This document shows positions 1 through 9,248 of a stretch of DNA of 64,000 bases, piece after piece; position 1 is the first letter of the stretch, and each line of letters opens with the position of its first letter. The position numbers and the translations under genes are program-made. Below the pieces are notes generated by a model. That model was not told the origin of the DNA and ran no database searches. It was given only the letters and a program-made list of their open reading frames with translations. Origin of the DNA: Epilithonimonas zeae (GTDB lineage: Bacteria > Bacteroidota > Bacteroidia > Flavobacteriales > Weeksellaceae); contig NZ_CP075338.1 of NCBI RefSeq assembly GCF_023278365.1, positions 3,844,001-3,908,000 on the forward strand, given 5' to 3'.

Positions 1-35
1 AATTTTCATAGAAATTTTAAATTTTAGATTATTAA

Positions 36-69
36 TTTTAGATTTCTCAAATAATTTAAATCTAAAATT
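36..69. repeat. AT-rich inverted repeat downstream of ddl
   Basis: The arms attttagattt and aaatctaaaat flank a 12-base loop. It lies just beyond the ddl stop codon (minus strand) and may end that transcript, but it has no GC pairs of note and no strong U-tract, so a terminator role is weakly supported. Confidence 0.35.
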
Positions 70-81
70 TATCATTTATAA

Positions 82-1065
82 TTATTTGTTAAGTGCTTTT
101 TCAACTTCGTTTCCGCAAAGATCTTTGATAGAGATTCCGTAGATTTTTGCCTGTTGCGGAAGGATGCTTGCTGGCGAAAATCCAGGATTGGTATTCATTT
201 CCAGCAAGTGCGGGATTCCATCAACGATAATGAATTCCGAACGAGAAAAGCCACTCATTCCAAGTGATTTGTAAGCTTTGATAGAGATTTCGTCTACTTT
301 TTTTCTGGTTTCTTCGTCAATTCTTGCTGGTGTAATTTCCTGCGATGCGCCTTCGTATTTAGCTTCATAATCGAAGAATTCTTTGTCCGGAACGATTTCC
401 GTAATTCCCAAAACAATCACTTCGCCTTGATAATCCAGAACGCCAACGGAAACTTCCATTCCAACTAAAGCACTTTCAATAAGAATTTCATCATCTTCTT
501 TATAAGCAAATTCAATCGCCGATTTCAGCTCGCTCTTGTCTTTAACTTTCGAGATTCCCAAAGAAGAACCACTTTGATTGGGTTTCACAAAAACCGGAAG
601 TCCTAATTTTTCAACAATTTCGTCATCAGAAATTTCCTCGCCATTTCTTAGATAAATACTTTTCGCAGAAGGAATTCCGTATTTTGACAAAACAGCTAAG
701 GTGTCTTTTTTATTGAAGGTCAATGCACTTTGATAGAAATCACAGCCTGTATATTTTTGTCCAATTGCGTCCCAGTAAGCTTGCATAATTCCATTTTCGC
801 CTGGCGTTCCGTGGATGATATTGAAACAAACATCAAAGTTAAGGATGTCTCCATCGCCTAGGTTTACTGAGAAATCTGCCTTGTTGATGAATCTTTTTTT
901 ATCTTTTTCGTCTAGCAAATACCATTCATCTTTTAAAATAACGACTTTGTAAACATCGTAAAGTTCACGATTCAGCGAATCAAAAATCAGTTGTCCACTC
1001 TTCAAAGAAACCTTGTATTCATCAGAATAACCGCCCATTACAACGGCTACATTTTTTTTGCTCAT
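82..1065 (-). CDS. ddl: D-alanine--D-alanine ligase
   Basis: ATP-dependent cytoplasmic ligase that joins two D-alanines for the peptidoglycan pentapeptide. The 327-residue protein begins with the family's N-terminal VVMGGYSDEYKVSL motif, followed by an ATP-grasp domain with VFVKPNQSGSSLGISKV (about residues 159-175), the Mg-binding LLEMNTNPGFS near residue 290, and the PQQAKIYGISIKDL tail. Length is normal for Ddl. A perfect TAnnTTTG box (minus strand, 1092-1085) lies 20 bases before the ATG, which supports this start. It is transcribed away from dnaN and is followed downstream only by the window edge. Vancomycin-type D-lactate ligases are close relatives, but nothing here suggests that variant. 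Confidence 0.95.
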   Translation of the reverse strand: MSKKNVAVVMGGYSDEYKVSLKSGQLIFDSLNRELYDVYKVVILKDEWYLLDEKDKKRFINKADFSVNLGDGDILNFDVCFNIIHGTPGENGIMQAYWDAIGQKYTGCDFYQSALTFNKKDTLAVLSKYGIPSAKSIYLRNGEEISDDEIVEKLGLPVFVKPNQSGSSLGISKVKDKSELKSAIEFAYKEDDEILIESALVGMEVSVGVLDYQGEVIVLGITEIVPDKEFFDYEAKYEGASQEITPARIDEETRKKVDEISIKAYKSLGMSGFSRSEFIIVDGIPHLLEMNTNPGFSPASILPQQAKIYGISIKDLCGNEVEKALNK

Positions 1066-1084
1066 TTTAGAAATATATTGAAAA

Positions 1085-1092
1085 CAAATGTA
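1085..1092 (-). promoter_or_regulatory. Predicted -7 box of ddl
   Basis: TACATTTG on the minus strand matches the Bacteroidota housekeeping -7 consensus TAnnTTTG, with about 20 bases to the ddl ATG. Confidence 0.6.
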
Positions 1093-1248
1093 AAGATTTT
1101 ATCAAAAAAATAAGATGTTAATTTCTGTAAATTTTGAAAACGGACTTTATGCGTGAATTAAAAGCACAAAGGCACAAAAATATTTAAGTTTATTGTAGTA
1201 TTTTAAGGCACAAAGTTAATTTCATTAGATCAAAAATATTTGATTTTC

Positions 1249-1302
1249 TTGTGTCTTAAAACGTTGCAGTAAGTAAAAAAAATCTAGTGTCTTTGTTTTT
1301 AA
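1249..1302 (+). repeat. Divergent copy of the CTTTGCG intergenic repeat
   Basis: Aligns with the element found in the arginine operon gaps (see 39977-40050): a cttaaaac segment, an A-rich spacer, then a final double CTTTG-like motif in which GTG replaces GCG. It lies just downstream of the dgkA stop codon, in the 248-bp gap between ddl and dgkA. Confidence 0.45.
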
Positions 1303-1313
1303 CAATTTTATAA

Positions 1314-1679
1314 TTAATAAAAAAACAATTTCAAATAAGGCCAATAAATCAAAATGCCAACGCAAATCGAAGAAATCGTCGCCAACATCACAGCGCCACC
1401 AGCCAAATCCTTAATAATCCCAATTCTAGAATCAAACTCCGGCTGAATGTAATCGCAGATTTTCTCAACGCAAGTATTCAAAGCTTCTGTGACCAAAACA
1501 AAAAAACAACAAAAAATAATCAAAGCAGTTTCGATATTTGAAAGTCCAAAAAAAACAATCAGAAAAAGATTAATAATCAATCCTAAAATATGAAACTGGA
1601 AATTCCTTTCGTTTCTCAAAATCCAAATAATTCCTCGGATTGTAAACTGAACACTTTTATGAAATGGCGGTTTTTTCAT
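1314..1679 (-). CDS. dgkA: Diacylglycerol (undecaprenol) kinase, DgkA type
   Basis: Small integral membrane lipid kinase that phosphorylates diacylglycerol or undecaprenol. The 121-residue length and three hydrophobic helices (about 33-52, 55-72 and 95-115) fit the family. Family residues are present: TEALNTCVEKICDYI (catalytic Glu, conserved Asn and second Glu) and IKDLAGGAVML. The N-terminus MKKPPFHKSVQFTIRGI, with FTIRGIIWILRNERNFQ, is typical of the flavobacterial form. Whether the substrate is diacylglycerol or undecaprenol cannot be told from sequence. Confidence 0.9.
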   Translation of the reverse strand: MKKPPFHKSVQFTIRGIIWILRNERNFQFHILGLIINLFLIVFFGLSNIETALIIFCCFFVLVTEALNTCVEKICDYIQPEFDSRIGIIKDLAGGAVMLATISSICVGILIYWPYLKLFFY

Positions 1680-1763
1680 CGTAATAATAACAACAAAGAT
1701 AGATTATTATCATAATTGTTAATAACTAAATAAAATGAACTTTTACAATCGAACCTAAATCAT

Positions 1764-1771
1764 TATATTTG
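1764..1771 (+). promoter_or_regulatory. Predicted -7 box of dnaN
   Basis: TATATTTG matches TAnnTTTG and lies 23 bases before the dnaN ATG. Confidence 0.6.
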
Positions 1772-1794
1772 TGGAATTGAAATAAATACAGTTT

Positions 1795-2925
1795 ATGAGA
1801 TTTATTGTTGCCAGTGGCGATTTGCAAAAAGCTTTACAGACGGTGAGTGGCGTGATTTCCGGTTCACAATCCAGACCAATTTTGGAGAATTTTCTTTTCG
1901 AGTTAGACCAGAACTTATTGACAGTGACGGCTTCTGACGGAGAAACGACTTTGATTACTTCTCTTGAAGTGAAGTCGGATGACAAAGGAAAATTAGCAGT
2001 TCCGGGTAAGATTTTTCAGGATTTCCTGAAAACTTATGGCGAGCAGCCTTTGACTCTTGCGGTTAAAGATTCAGAAGACGGAAACGGCAGCGTTTTGGAA
2101 ATCCTGGATGAGAAAGATAACTTTGCTGTAGCATTGGACAATGCAGACGACTATCCGGAGTTGCCGGAATTTGATGCCTCTCAAAAAGTAACCATTGGAG
2201 GAGGAATTTTAGCAGAGGCTTTGGCGAACACTTTGTTTGCTACGAGTAACGATTCTCTACGTCCTGTGATGACTGGTGTTTTGTTTCAGTTCAAAGAAGA
2301 TGAAACCAACTTTGTATCCACAGATTCTCACAGATTGGTGGTTTACAAGAGAACAGATATTGTGCATCCGGAGACTTTGGAATTCATTATGCCAAAGAAA
2401 CCATTATCGATTTTCAAAAATATTCTGAACAATTCTAACGAAGATGTTGTGATTGAATTCAGTGATAATATGGCGAAATTCACATTCGGAAATAACATCT
2501 GGATTTGTCGTTTGATTGACGGAAAATATCCGAACTACAATGCGGTAATTCCTAAAGAGAATCCAAATGTTTTGACCATCAACAGAAGTTTGCTTTTGGG
2601 TTCTATCAGAAGAGCATCTATTATGTCAAACAAATCTACGAATCAAGTAAGATTCAAGTTGTCTGGCAACGTTCTTCATCTTCACGCAGAAGATACGGAA
2701 TACGCAAACAAAGCGGATATGCAGATTCCTTGTGATTACAATGGCGATGATATCAACATCGGTTTCAGTTCAAAATTCCTGACAGAGATGTTGTCTGTTT
2801 TGGCTTCTGACGATATCACGATGAAAATGTCTCAACCCAACAGACCAGGAATTGTAGAACCGGTTGATGGATTGGAAGACAATGAAAGTATCCTGATGCT
2901 TTCTATGCCTGTGATAGGTTTATAA
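1795..2925 (+). CDS. dnaN: DNA polymerase III subunit beta (sliding clamp)
   Basis: Ring-shaped dimeric clamp that tethers the replicative polymerase to DNA. At 376 residues it has the normal length for three DnaN domains. It starts MRFIVASGDLQKALQTVSGVIS and contains the family segment SRPILENFLFEL (domain 1), NDSLRPVMTGVLFQF with VSTDSHRLVVYKR (domain 2), and ends with the C-terminal LMLSMPVIGL, matching the usual ML(x)PM(R/V) clamp terminus. It is monocistronic: its own promoter box lies upstream and an inverted-repeat terminator downstream. dnaA is not adjacent in this window, unlike the common dnaA-dnaN arrangement. Confidence 0.97.
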   Translation: MRFIVASGDLQKALQTVSGVISGSQSRPILENFLFELDQNLLTVTASDGETTLITSLEVKSDDKGKLAVPGKIFQDFLKTYGEQPLTLAVKDSEDGNGSVLEILDEKDNFAVALDNADDYPELPEFDASQKVTIGGGILAEALANTLFATSNDSLRPVMTGVLFQFKEDETNFVSTDSHRLVVYKRTDIVHPETLEFIMPKKPLSIFKNILNNSNEDVVIEFSDNMAKFTFGNNIWICRLIDGKYPNYNAVIPKENPNVLTINRSLLLGSIRRASIMSNKSTNQVRFKLSGNVLHLHAEDTEYANKADMQIPCDYNGDDINIGFSSKFLTEMLSVLASDDITMKMSQPNRPGIVEPVDGLEDNESILMLSMPVIGL

Positions 2926-2944
2926 TTTTAAAATTAATCATATT

Positions 2945-2981
2945 TAAAATTTGAGATTTGAAATTCAGGTCTCAAATTTTA
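2945..2981 (+). terminator. Inverted-repeat terminator after dnaN
   Basis: Perfect 12-bp arms (taaaatttgaga and its complement) with a 13-base loop begin 20 bases after the dnaN stop. The 3' arm ends in TTTTA, so it is a modest intrinsic terminator. Confidence 0.5.
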
Positions 2982-3001
2982 GTTTAAAAACTTCTTATAA
3001 G

Positions 3002-3066
3002 TTTAAGCCTTTGTGCACTTAAAAGCAGTTTAAATTTAAAAAATCTTTGCGCACTTTGTGTTCAAA
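3002..3066 (+). repeat. CTTTGCG intergenic repeat upstream of pheT
   Basis: A copy of the element described at 39977-40050: cctttgtgcacttaaaagcagttt, then aaaaaatctttgcgcactttgtgttcaaaa. It ends 20 bases before the pheT ATG. The central cttaaaagcagtttraa is almost the same as in the copy before argD (41040). Confidence 0.65.
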
Positions 3067-3086
3067 AAATTCAAATATAAAAAAGA

Positions 3087-5486
3087 ATGAAAATTTCTAA
3101 TAATTGGCTTAAAGATTATATCAAAACTGACCTTAACTCTGAAAAAATCAGTGCTTACCTTACCGATATCGGTTTGGAAGTAGAGGGTGTTGATCAATTC
3201 GAAAGCATAAAAGGAAGTCTGGAAGGGATTGTTGTAGGTAAAGTTTTGACTTGCGAAAAACATCCGAATGCTGATAAATTAAGTAAAACAACTGTTGATG
3301 TTGGTAACGGAAAAGTTTTGGAAATTGTTTGTGGCGCACCGAATGTAGCTGCTGGACAAACGGTTCCTGTTGCTGTGGTTGGAACTAAAATCTATGCGAA
3401 AGACGGCAATTCTTTCGAAATCAAAAAAGCTAAAATCCGTGGCGAAGTTTCCGAAGGGATGATTTGTGCCGAAGATGAATTAGGTCTTAGCGATGACCAC
3501 GCCGGAATTATGGTTTTGGACGAAACTAAATATGAAGTTGGAAAACCTTTCGCTGATTATTTTGAATTGACGAATGATGAGGTTTACGAAATTGGTTTGA
3601 CTCCAAATAGAACTGATGCAATGTCGCATTATGGTGTTGCCAGAGATTTGCAAGCGTTTGTTTCTTCAAATAATTTGAAATCGGAATTTACTAAAATAGA
3701 ATCTAAAGTTTTAAATATCGAAGGTTCTCACGATTTCAAATTAGAAGTTGAAGATTCTGAATTAACGCCAAGATATTTAGGCGCTGTTATCGAAAATGTT
3801 GAGGTTAAAAATTCTCCGGATTGGTTGAAAAACAGATTGAAAGCCATCGGACTCTCACCAATTAATAATGTTGTAGATATTACCAATTATATTCTTCACG
3901 GACTTGGACAGCCGCTTCACGCTTTTGATGCTGATAAAATCGCAGACAAAACTGTGAAAGTTGGAACGGTGAAAGCTGGAACCAAATTCAAAACTTTGGA
4001 TAATGTAGAAAGAACTTTGAACGGTTCCGAAATCATTATCAAAGACGGAAAAGATAAACCAATGTGTATCGCCGGAGTTTTTGGTGGAAGCGAAAGTGGT
4101 GTTTCATCTGAAACCAAAACCATTTTCCTGGAAAGTGCTTATTTCAATCCGGTGGCGATTAGAAAAGCGTCTAAGTTACACGGTTTGAATACTGATGCAT
4201 CTTTCCGCTTTGAAAGAGGTGTTGACCCGAATAATGCCAGAACGGCTTTGACTCACGCGATCAATTTGATTCAGGAATTGGCTGGAGGAAAGTTGGTTGG
4301 AGAGATTTTGGAACATTATCCCGAAAAAATCAAAGACCATTATGTAGTTTTCAGATATTCGAAATTGGATCAGATTTTAGGAACTAAAATTCACAGAGAA
4401 AAAATTAAAGAAATTTTAAAATCTCTTGATATTCAAATCCTCAATGAAATTCAAAATGGTCTTGAATTATCTGTTCCAGTTTACAGAGCAGATGTGACAA
4501 GAGAAATCGATGTTATCGAAGAAGTTTTGAGAATCTATGGTTACAATAAAATCGATGCGCCGAAAAAAATATCATTTACGCCAGTAAAACTGAGTTTCGA
4601 CGACCAGGATGCTTTGGAAAATTCTTGGGCAAGAACACTGCAATCCAACGGTTTTCACGAGGTAATGAACAATTCGCTTCGTTCTGTAAAAGATGAAACG
4701 AATGCTGTTAAATTGCTGAATCCTTTAAGCAATGATTTGGCATTTATGAGAAAATCTTTGTTGGAAGGACTTTTGGAAAACGCCATTTATAATATCAATA
4801 GAAAATCATCTGACATTAAGTTTTTCGAATTAGGGAAAATTTATCATAAGAAAGAGACATACGAAGAAAGAAAGCAATTAGCGATTCTGACATCGGGTAG
4901 AGAAGTTGCGGAAAACTGGCTTCAACCAAAAAGTGCGACAGATTTCTACTATTTGAAAGCTTATGTCAAAGTTCTTTTGGAAAAACTAAATCTTGAACTT
5001 CACGAATCTGCGTTAGAAGACCAGCGTTTTTCTGATGCTTTGGAAATAAAATCCGGGGACAAAACTGTGGCAAGATTAGGAAAAGTTTCTCCGCAAATGT
5101 TGAAGGCTTTTGATATCAGTCAGGAAGTTTTCTATGCAGAAATCGAACTGGAAAACTGCCAGGCATTGAGAACAAAAGAAAATCTGAAATTTATTGATAT
5201 TCCTAAATTCAACAAAATCAGAAGAGATTTGGCTTTGCTAGTGGATAAAACCATTACTTATGCAGAACTATACGAGTTGGTGAAATCTAACAAGTCGCCG
5301 TTCCTGAAAAATGTTAATCTGTTTGATGTTTACGAAGGGAAAAATCTTCCGGAAGGCAAAAAATCATATGCTTTAAGTTTTGAACTTTTGAACGAAGAAA
5401 AAACTTTAGAAGACAAAGACATTACCGAAGTTATGAATTCACTTATCAAATCTTTTGAAAAAGAATTCAAGGCTGAATTAAGATAA
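3087..5486 (+). CDS. pheT: Phenylalanine--tRNA ligase beta subunit
   Basis: Beta chain of the alpha2-beta2 synthetase that charges tRNA-Phe. The 799 residues have the complete family order: N-terminal EMAP-like tRNA-binding domain (GIVVGKVLTCEKHPNADKL, near 48-66), B3/B4 editing domain (NNVVDITNYILHGLGQPLHAFD, near 258), B5 domain, a catalytic-like core and the C-terminal anticodon-binding FDX-ACB domain (RRDLALLVDKTITYAEL, near 712). The start MKISNNWLKDYI is canonical. pheS is not adjacent, as is usual in Bacteroidota. A strong intrinsic terminator follows. Confidence 0.97.
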   Translation: MKISNNWLKDYIKTDLNSEKISAYLTDIGLEVEGVDQFESIKGSLEGIVVGKVLTCEKHPNADKLSKTTVDVGNGKVLEIVCGAPNVAAGQTVPVAVVGTKIYAKDGNSFEIKKAKIRGEVSEGMICAEDELGLSDDHAGIMVLDETKYEVGKPFADYFELTNDEVYEIGLTPNRTDAMSHYGVARDLQAFVSSNNLKSEFTKIESKVLNIEGSHDFKLEVEDSELTPRYLGAVIENVEVKNSPDWLKNRLKAIGLSPINNVVDITNYILHGLGQPLHAFDADKIADKTVKVGTVKAGTKFKTLDNVERTLNGSEIIIKDGKDKPMCIAGVFGGSESGVSSETKTIFLESAYFNPVAIRKASKLHGLNTDASFRFERGVDPNNARTALTHAINLIQELAGGKLVGEILEHYPEKIKDHYVVFRYSKLDQILGTKIHREKIKEILKSLDIQILNEIQNGLELSVPVYRADVTREIDVIEEVLRIYGYNKIDAPKKISFTPVKLSFDDQDALENSWARTLQSNGFHEVMNNSLRSVKDETNAVKLLNPLSNDLAFMRKSLLEGLLENAIYNINRKSSDIKFFELGKIYHKKETYEERKQLAILTSGREVAENWLQPKSATDFYYLKAYVKVLLEKLNLELHESALEDQRFSDALEIKSGDKTVARLGKVSPQMLKAFDISQEVFYAEIELENCQALRTKENLKFIDIPKFNKIRRDLALLVDKTITYAELYELVKSNKSPFLKNVNLFDVYEGKNLPEGKKSYALSFELLNEEKTLEDKDITEVMNSLIKSFEKEFKAELR

Positions 5487-5509
5487 TTAATTCAAATTGA
5501 TATAAATCA

Positions 5510-5540
5510 AAATCGGGAAAATTCTCCCGATTTTTTTATT
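5510..5540 (+). terminator. Intrinsic terminator of pheT
   Basis: 9-bp perfect stem aaatcggga / tcccgattt with a 6-base loop, followed by a T-rich run. Confidence 0.85.
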
Positions 5541-5560
5541 TTTAGCAAAAAATTAAAACC

Positions 5561-6814
5561 GTGAAAAAAATCTTTATCTCTTTTCTACTGGTTGTAGGTT
5601 TAGTCTCTGCGCAAACATACAATTGGAGCACATTAAACTTTCCACCTTCAACTACTGGTCGTTATGACGATGTTTTCTTTCTTAATGAAAACTTAGGCTG
5701 GGCTGCAAGAGGAGGCAATGGAACTGTTTTCAAAACCACAAACGGTGGAGCGACCTGGACAGAACAAATTGTTAGTTCACAAACGGGGCAATACTTCAGG
5801 AATATAGAATTTCTGAATGAAAATATCGGTTTTCTGGGAACTCTGAATAATAATTTTTATAAGACGACAAATGGAGGAACAACGTGGACGAAAGTCAATA
5901 ATATTTCCCCTTATCCGGCAGCAATCTGTGGACTAGATACAGTTGGATCATCCACGGTTTATGGTTGTGGAGCGTGGTTTTCTCCAGCTTATGTTATTAA
6001 GTCGACAGATTCCGGCAATACTTGGAAGTTTATCGATATGTCAGCTTATGCATCTGCATTGGTCGAAGTTCAGTTCATTGATGAAAATGTCGGTTTTGTT
6101 TCAGGAAGTGACGAACAGGGTGCTGTGATTCTCAAAACGACTGACGGTGGCGACTCCTGGACCAAAATATACAGTGCCGGAGAATATGGCGATTACGTTT
6201 GGAAACTGCAAATTTTTCCGGATAATAAAATTATTTTCGGTTCGATTGAATCCGAAACTCAAGGCAAATTACTGAAAACTTTTGACGGCGGATTGACCTG
6301 GCAAACAAAAAATTTCCCTGACCCATATGTTCAGGCGGTTGGTTTTGTGTCAACTACGCACGGTTGGATGGGCGGCCACAATTCAGGTTTTATGGAGACT
6401 TTTGATGGTGGTAATACTTGGGTCAATAAAAATCTTGGAGGTTCTCTTAACCGTATTTTTTTCGTGAACGGAACTACAGCTTTTGCATCGGGAAATCAAA
6501 TCTATAAAATGACCACAACAGGTTTGTCAACCAATGAGTCAGGCAATGAAAAAGTTGAAAACCTGAAAATAGAAATCGCTCCAAACCCGATAAACGATAA
6601 GCTAAATTTGAACATTCATTACATCCATTCAGATCATATTATTATAGGATTGTATGATTTGACAGGAAAATTTTTGGGCAATATTCTAAAAGATGATGTT
6701 AGTGGAAAAGGTCTCAAAAAATATTCTCTGGACTTCAAATATCCTACAGGTGAATATCTTTTGGCGGTGCAATCCAATTTGGGAAGACAGTCTATAAAAA
6801 TTATTAAGAAATAG
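5561..6814 (+). CDS. T9SS-exported protein with six BNR/YCF48-like repeats
   Basis: Predicted secreted or surface protein of 417 residues. A signal peptide (MKKIFISFLLVVGLVSAQ) is followed by six Asp/Asn-box repeats of the type (T/S)x(D/N)GGxTWxxx: TTNGGATW, TTNGGTTW, STDSGNTW, TTDGGDSW, TFDGGLTW and TFDGGNTW. These are typical of YCF48/sialidase-like beta-propellers. The C-terminus (from about residue 335: APNPINDKLNLN ... LYDLTGKFLGN ... YPTGEYLLAV ... SIKIIKK) is a type A sorting domain of the Por/type IX secretion system. The cargo function is unknown; propellers of this kind are often adhesins or glycan-binding proteins. Start codon is GTG. Confidence 0.88.
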   Translation: MKKIFISFLLVVGLVSAQTYNWSTLNFPPSTTGRYDDVFFLNENLGWAARGGNGTVFKTTNGGATWTEQIVSSQTGQYFRNIEFLNENIGFLGTLNNNFYKTTNGGTTWTKVNNISPYPAAICGLDTVGSSTVYGCGAWFSPAYVIKSTDSGNTWKFIDMSAYASALVEVQFIDENVGFVSGSDEQGAVILKTTDGGDSWTKIYSAGEYGDYVWKLQIFPDNKIIFGSIESETQGKLLKTFDGGLTWQTKNFPDPYVQAVGFVSTTHGWMGGHNSGFMETFDGGNTWVNKNLGGSLNRIFFVNGTTAFASGNQIYKMTTTGLSTNESGNEKVENLKIEIAPNPINDKLNLNIHYIHSDHIIIGLYDLTGKFLGNILKDDVSGKGLKKYSLDFKYPTGEYLLAVQSNLGRQSIKIIKK

Positions 6815-6816
6815 TT

Positions 6817-6905
6817 TTAGGAGCTTAATCCCGCTATCCACTATATCTTTTTCTTTTTTGGCAAAAAAAGAAAAAGGATGCCGTTCCTATCGGGGCTAGG
6901 GATTT
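6817..6905. repeat. Dyad intergenic element, copy A
   Basis: Inner dyad of ctttttcttttttggc / aaaaaaagaaaaagg, flanked by agcttaatcccg on the left and atcggggct on the right. The same design recurs at 19148-19237 and 45311-45416. This copy lies between the T9SS protein and hemN, and supplies a spurious in-frame N-terminal extension to hemN. Confidence 0.65.
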
Positions 6906-6993
6906 TGTCAACCATAGAAATTCAATTATCAATAATAGAATTTAACAATCAAAAATCATCTCTAATTCAAAATCATTCCAAACATAGTTTTCG

Positions 6994-7001
6994 TAACTTT
7001 G
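6994..7001 (+). promoter_or_regulatory. Predicted -7 box of hemN (leaderless)
   Basis: TAACTTTG is a perfect TAnnTTTG box ending 6 bases before ATG 7007. Since transcription starts a few bases after this box in Bacteroidota, the mRNA probably has little or no 5' leader. Confidence 0.6.
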
Positions 7002-7006
7002 CAACG

Positions 7007-8365
7007 ATGAATTCTTTAGTTGACAAATATAATATTCCTGGTCCGCGTTACACATCTTATCCTACAGTTCCTTATTGGAATGAGGCAGATTTTACGCCAG
7101 AACTTTGGAAAAAATCCGTAATTAAATCCTTTTCTGAAAGCAATGCCCAAGAAGGGATTTCCATTTACATTCACCTGCCTTTTTGCGAAGCACTTTGTAC
7201 ATTTTGTGCTTGTCACAAAAGGATTACGAAGCAGCATTCGGTAGAAATTCCTTATTTGGAAAGTGTCTTGAAAGAATGGCAATTATATCTTGAATTATTC
7301 AATGAAAAACCGAAGCTGAAAGAACTTCATTTGGGTGGTGGAACGCCGACTTTTTTCTCTCCGGAAAATCTGAAAACACTTTTACAAGGGATTTTTGATA
7401 CAGTTGAAATTGCGGAAGAACAAGAGTTTAGTTTTGAAGGTCATCCGAATAATACGACTCGGGAACATCTTCAGACTTTATTTGATTTAGGTTTTAATAG
7501 GGTGAGTTTTGGTGTTCAGGATTATGACCCAAAAGTTCAGAAAGCAATCAACAGGGTTCAGCCTTTTGAGAATGTGAAAAATGTAACCAAATGGGCAAGA
7601 GAAATTGGCTATAAAGGAATCAGCCACGATTTGGTTTTCGGATTGCCGCATCAGACTTGGGAAGCCACCGAATATACGATTAGAAAAACTTTGGAGTTGA
7701 AACCAGACCGATTGGCGTTCTATTCTTACGCACACGTTCCTTGGGTGAAAGGAGTCGGACAAAGAGGTTTTGATGAAAGTGATCTGCCAAGCGGTGATGA
7801 GAAGAGAAGACTTTATGAAGACGGCAAAAAACTGCTGGAAGAATTGGGTTACATCGAGATTGGAATGGATCATTTTGCTTTGGAACACGATGACCTTTAT
7901 CAATCGTTGATTCAGAAAAAACTGCATCGTAATTTTATGGGTTATACATCCAGCAAAACCCAGTTGATGGTAGGTTTGGGAATGTCAGCAATTTCCGATT
8001 CCTGGTATGCTTTTGCGCAGAATGCAAAAACGGTGGAAGAATATCAAAAAATCGTGGAAGAAGGTGAGATTCCGGTTTTCCGGGGACATATTTTGGATGG
8101 TGAAGATTTGACAATTAGAAAACATATTCTGAATCTGATGTGTCAGTTGGAAACGAGCTGGGATTTACAAACTTCATTTCCTGAAATCGAAGATGCAATT
8201 GAAAAACTGAAAGAAATGGAAACGGACGGTTTGGTAGAAATCTTCGACAATCAAATTAAAATCACTGAAAAAGGAAGAGCTTTTACACGAAATGTAGCAA
8301 TGGTTTTCGACCTCAGAATGATGAGAAACAAACCTGAAACCCGGATTTTTTCGATGACGATATAA
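7007..8365 (+). CDS. hemN: Oxygen-independent coproporphyrinogen III dehydrogenase
   Basis: Radical-SAM enzyme that decarboxylates coproporphyrinogen III to protoporphyrinogen IX without oxygen in haem synthesis. The product is 452 residues. It has the 4Fe-4S motif CEALCTFC (CxxxCxxC) in YIHLPFCEALCTFCACHKRI, the family start NIPGPRYTSYPTVPYW, LHLGGGTPTFF, and a C-terminal HemN domain (HRNFMGYTSS, LGMSAIS). I chose ATG 7007 because the homologous protein begins MNSLVDKYN and a promoter box ends just before it; the frame stays open to 6878, but that extension reads through a repeat element. It overlaps the next open frame by one base. Confidence 0.93.
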   Translation: MNSLVDKYNIPGPRYTSYPTVPYWNEADFTPELWKKSVIKSFSESNAQEGISIYIHLPFCEALCTFCACHKRITKQHSVEIPYLESVLKEWQLYLELFNEKPKLKELHLGGGTPTFFSPENLKTLLQGIFDTVEIAEEQEFSFEGHPNNTTREHLQTLFDLGFNRVSFGVQDYDPKVQKAINRVQPFENVKNVTKWAREIGYKGISHDLVFGLPHQTWEATEYTIRKTLELKPDRLAFYSYAHVPWVKGVGQRGFDESDLPSGDEKRRLYEDGKKLLEELGYIEIGMDHFALEHDDLYQSLIQKKLHRNFMGYTSSKTQLMVGLGMSAISDSWYAFAQNAKTVEEYQKIVEEGEIPVFRGHILDGEDLTIRKHILNLMCQLETSWDLQTSFPEIEDAIEKLKEMETDGLVEIFDNQIKITEKGRAFTRNVAMVFDLRMMRNKPETRIFSMTI

Positions 8366-8415
8366 TGATTAAAAGAAGTTTTAGTAACTTCTTTTTTATT
8401 TTAAATAAGATTGAA

Positions 8416-9246
8416 ATGAATTTAATCAAACATAAAAATATAGTTCTAAAGTCAGAAAAAGAATTTTTGGCTGATGCGATTTTTCCGAATTCGAATGACA
8501 AGTTGCCTTTGATTATTTTCGTTCACGGCTACAAAGGTTACAAAGATTGGGGCGCTTGGGAATTGATGGGAGAGAAGTTTGCGAAAGCTGGATTTTATTT
8601 TGTTAAATTCAATTTTTCACATAACGGAACTACGATTAATAATCCTAAGGAATTTGCAGACTTAGAAGCTTTTGGAGAAAATAATTATTCCAAAGAGCTA
8701 GACGATTTAGAGATTGTGATTAATCATTTTAAAAATCAGAAAGAAGTTGATTCTCAAAATATAACTTTACTTGGACACAGCAGAGGCGGTGGGATTTCTG
8801 TAATCAAAGCTTCTGAAAATAGTTCGATTTCAAAATTAATTACATTAGCTAGTGTTTCTACACTTGACAGGTTTCCCAAAGATGAAGCTTTTGAAAACTG
8901 GAAAAATGACGGTGTTTACTTCGTCGAAAATGCCAGGACGAAACAAAAAATGCCTCACTATTTTCAATTCTATCTAGATTTTGAAATGAATAAAGAAAGA
9001 TTTGATGTAGAAAAAGCCTGTGAAAAACTGACAGTTCCAACTTTATTTATTCACGGTTCTGCTGACGAATCTGTTTCTTTAAACCATTCTGAAAATCTTC
9101 AACGATGGACAAAGGATTCTCAAATTAAAATCATTAGAAATGCCAATCACACTTTTGGGGCAAAAGAACCTTGGGAAGACGATTCTCTTCCAAAAGAATT
9201 AGATAAAGCCTTTGAAGTTTGTATTGATTTTTTAAAAGAAAAATAA
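8416..9246 (+). CDS. Alpha/beta hydrolase (dienelactone hydrolase-like)
   Basis: Predicted cytoplasmic serine hydrolase of 276 residues. It shows the fold's features in order: an oxyanion strand LPLIIFVHGYKGYKDWG, the nucleophile elbow LLGHSRGGG (Ser in GHSRG), the acid region TLFIHGSADESVSL, and the late catalytic His in NANHTFG. The substrate is unknown. The frame is open from ATG 8365, overlapping the hemN stop, but the internal ATG at 8416 is preferred since MNLIKHKNIVLKSEKEF begins the conserved fold; translational coupling from 8365 is possible. It converges tail to tail with the next gene, with two bases between stops. Confidence 0.78.
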   Translation: MNLIKHKNIVLKSEKEFLADAIFPNSNDKLPLIIFVHGYKGYKDWGAWELMGEKFAKAGFYFVKFNFSHNGTTINNPKEFADLEAFGENNYSKELDDLEIVINHFKNQKEVDSQNITLLGHSRGGGISVIKASENSSISKLITLASVSTLDRFPKDEAFENWKNDGVYFVENARTKQKMPHYFQFYLDFEMNKERFDVEKACEKLTVPTLFIHGSADESVSLNHSENLQRWTKDSQIKIIRNANHTFGAKEPWEDDSLPKELDKAFEVCIDFLKEK

Positions 9247-9248
9247 AT

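Noticed and set aside
6878-7006. N-terminal extension of hemN to ATG 6878
   Set aside because: The extension MPFLSGLGILSTIEIQ is read from a dyad repeat element, and a promoter box lies between it and ATG 7007.
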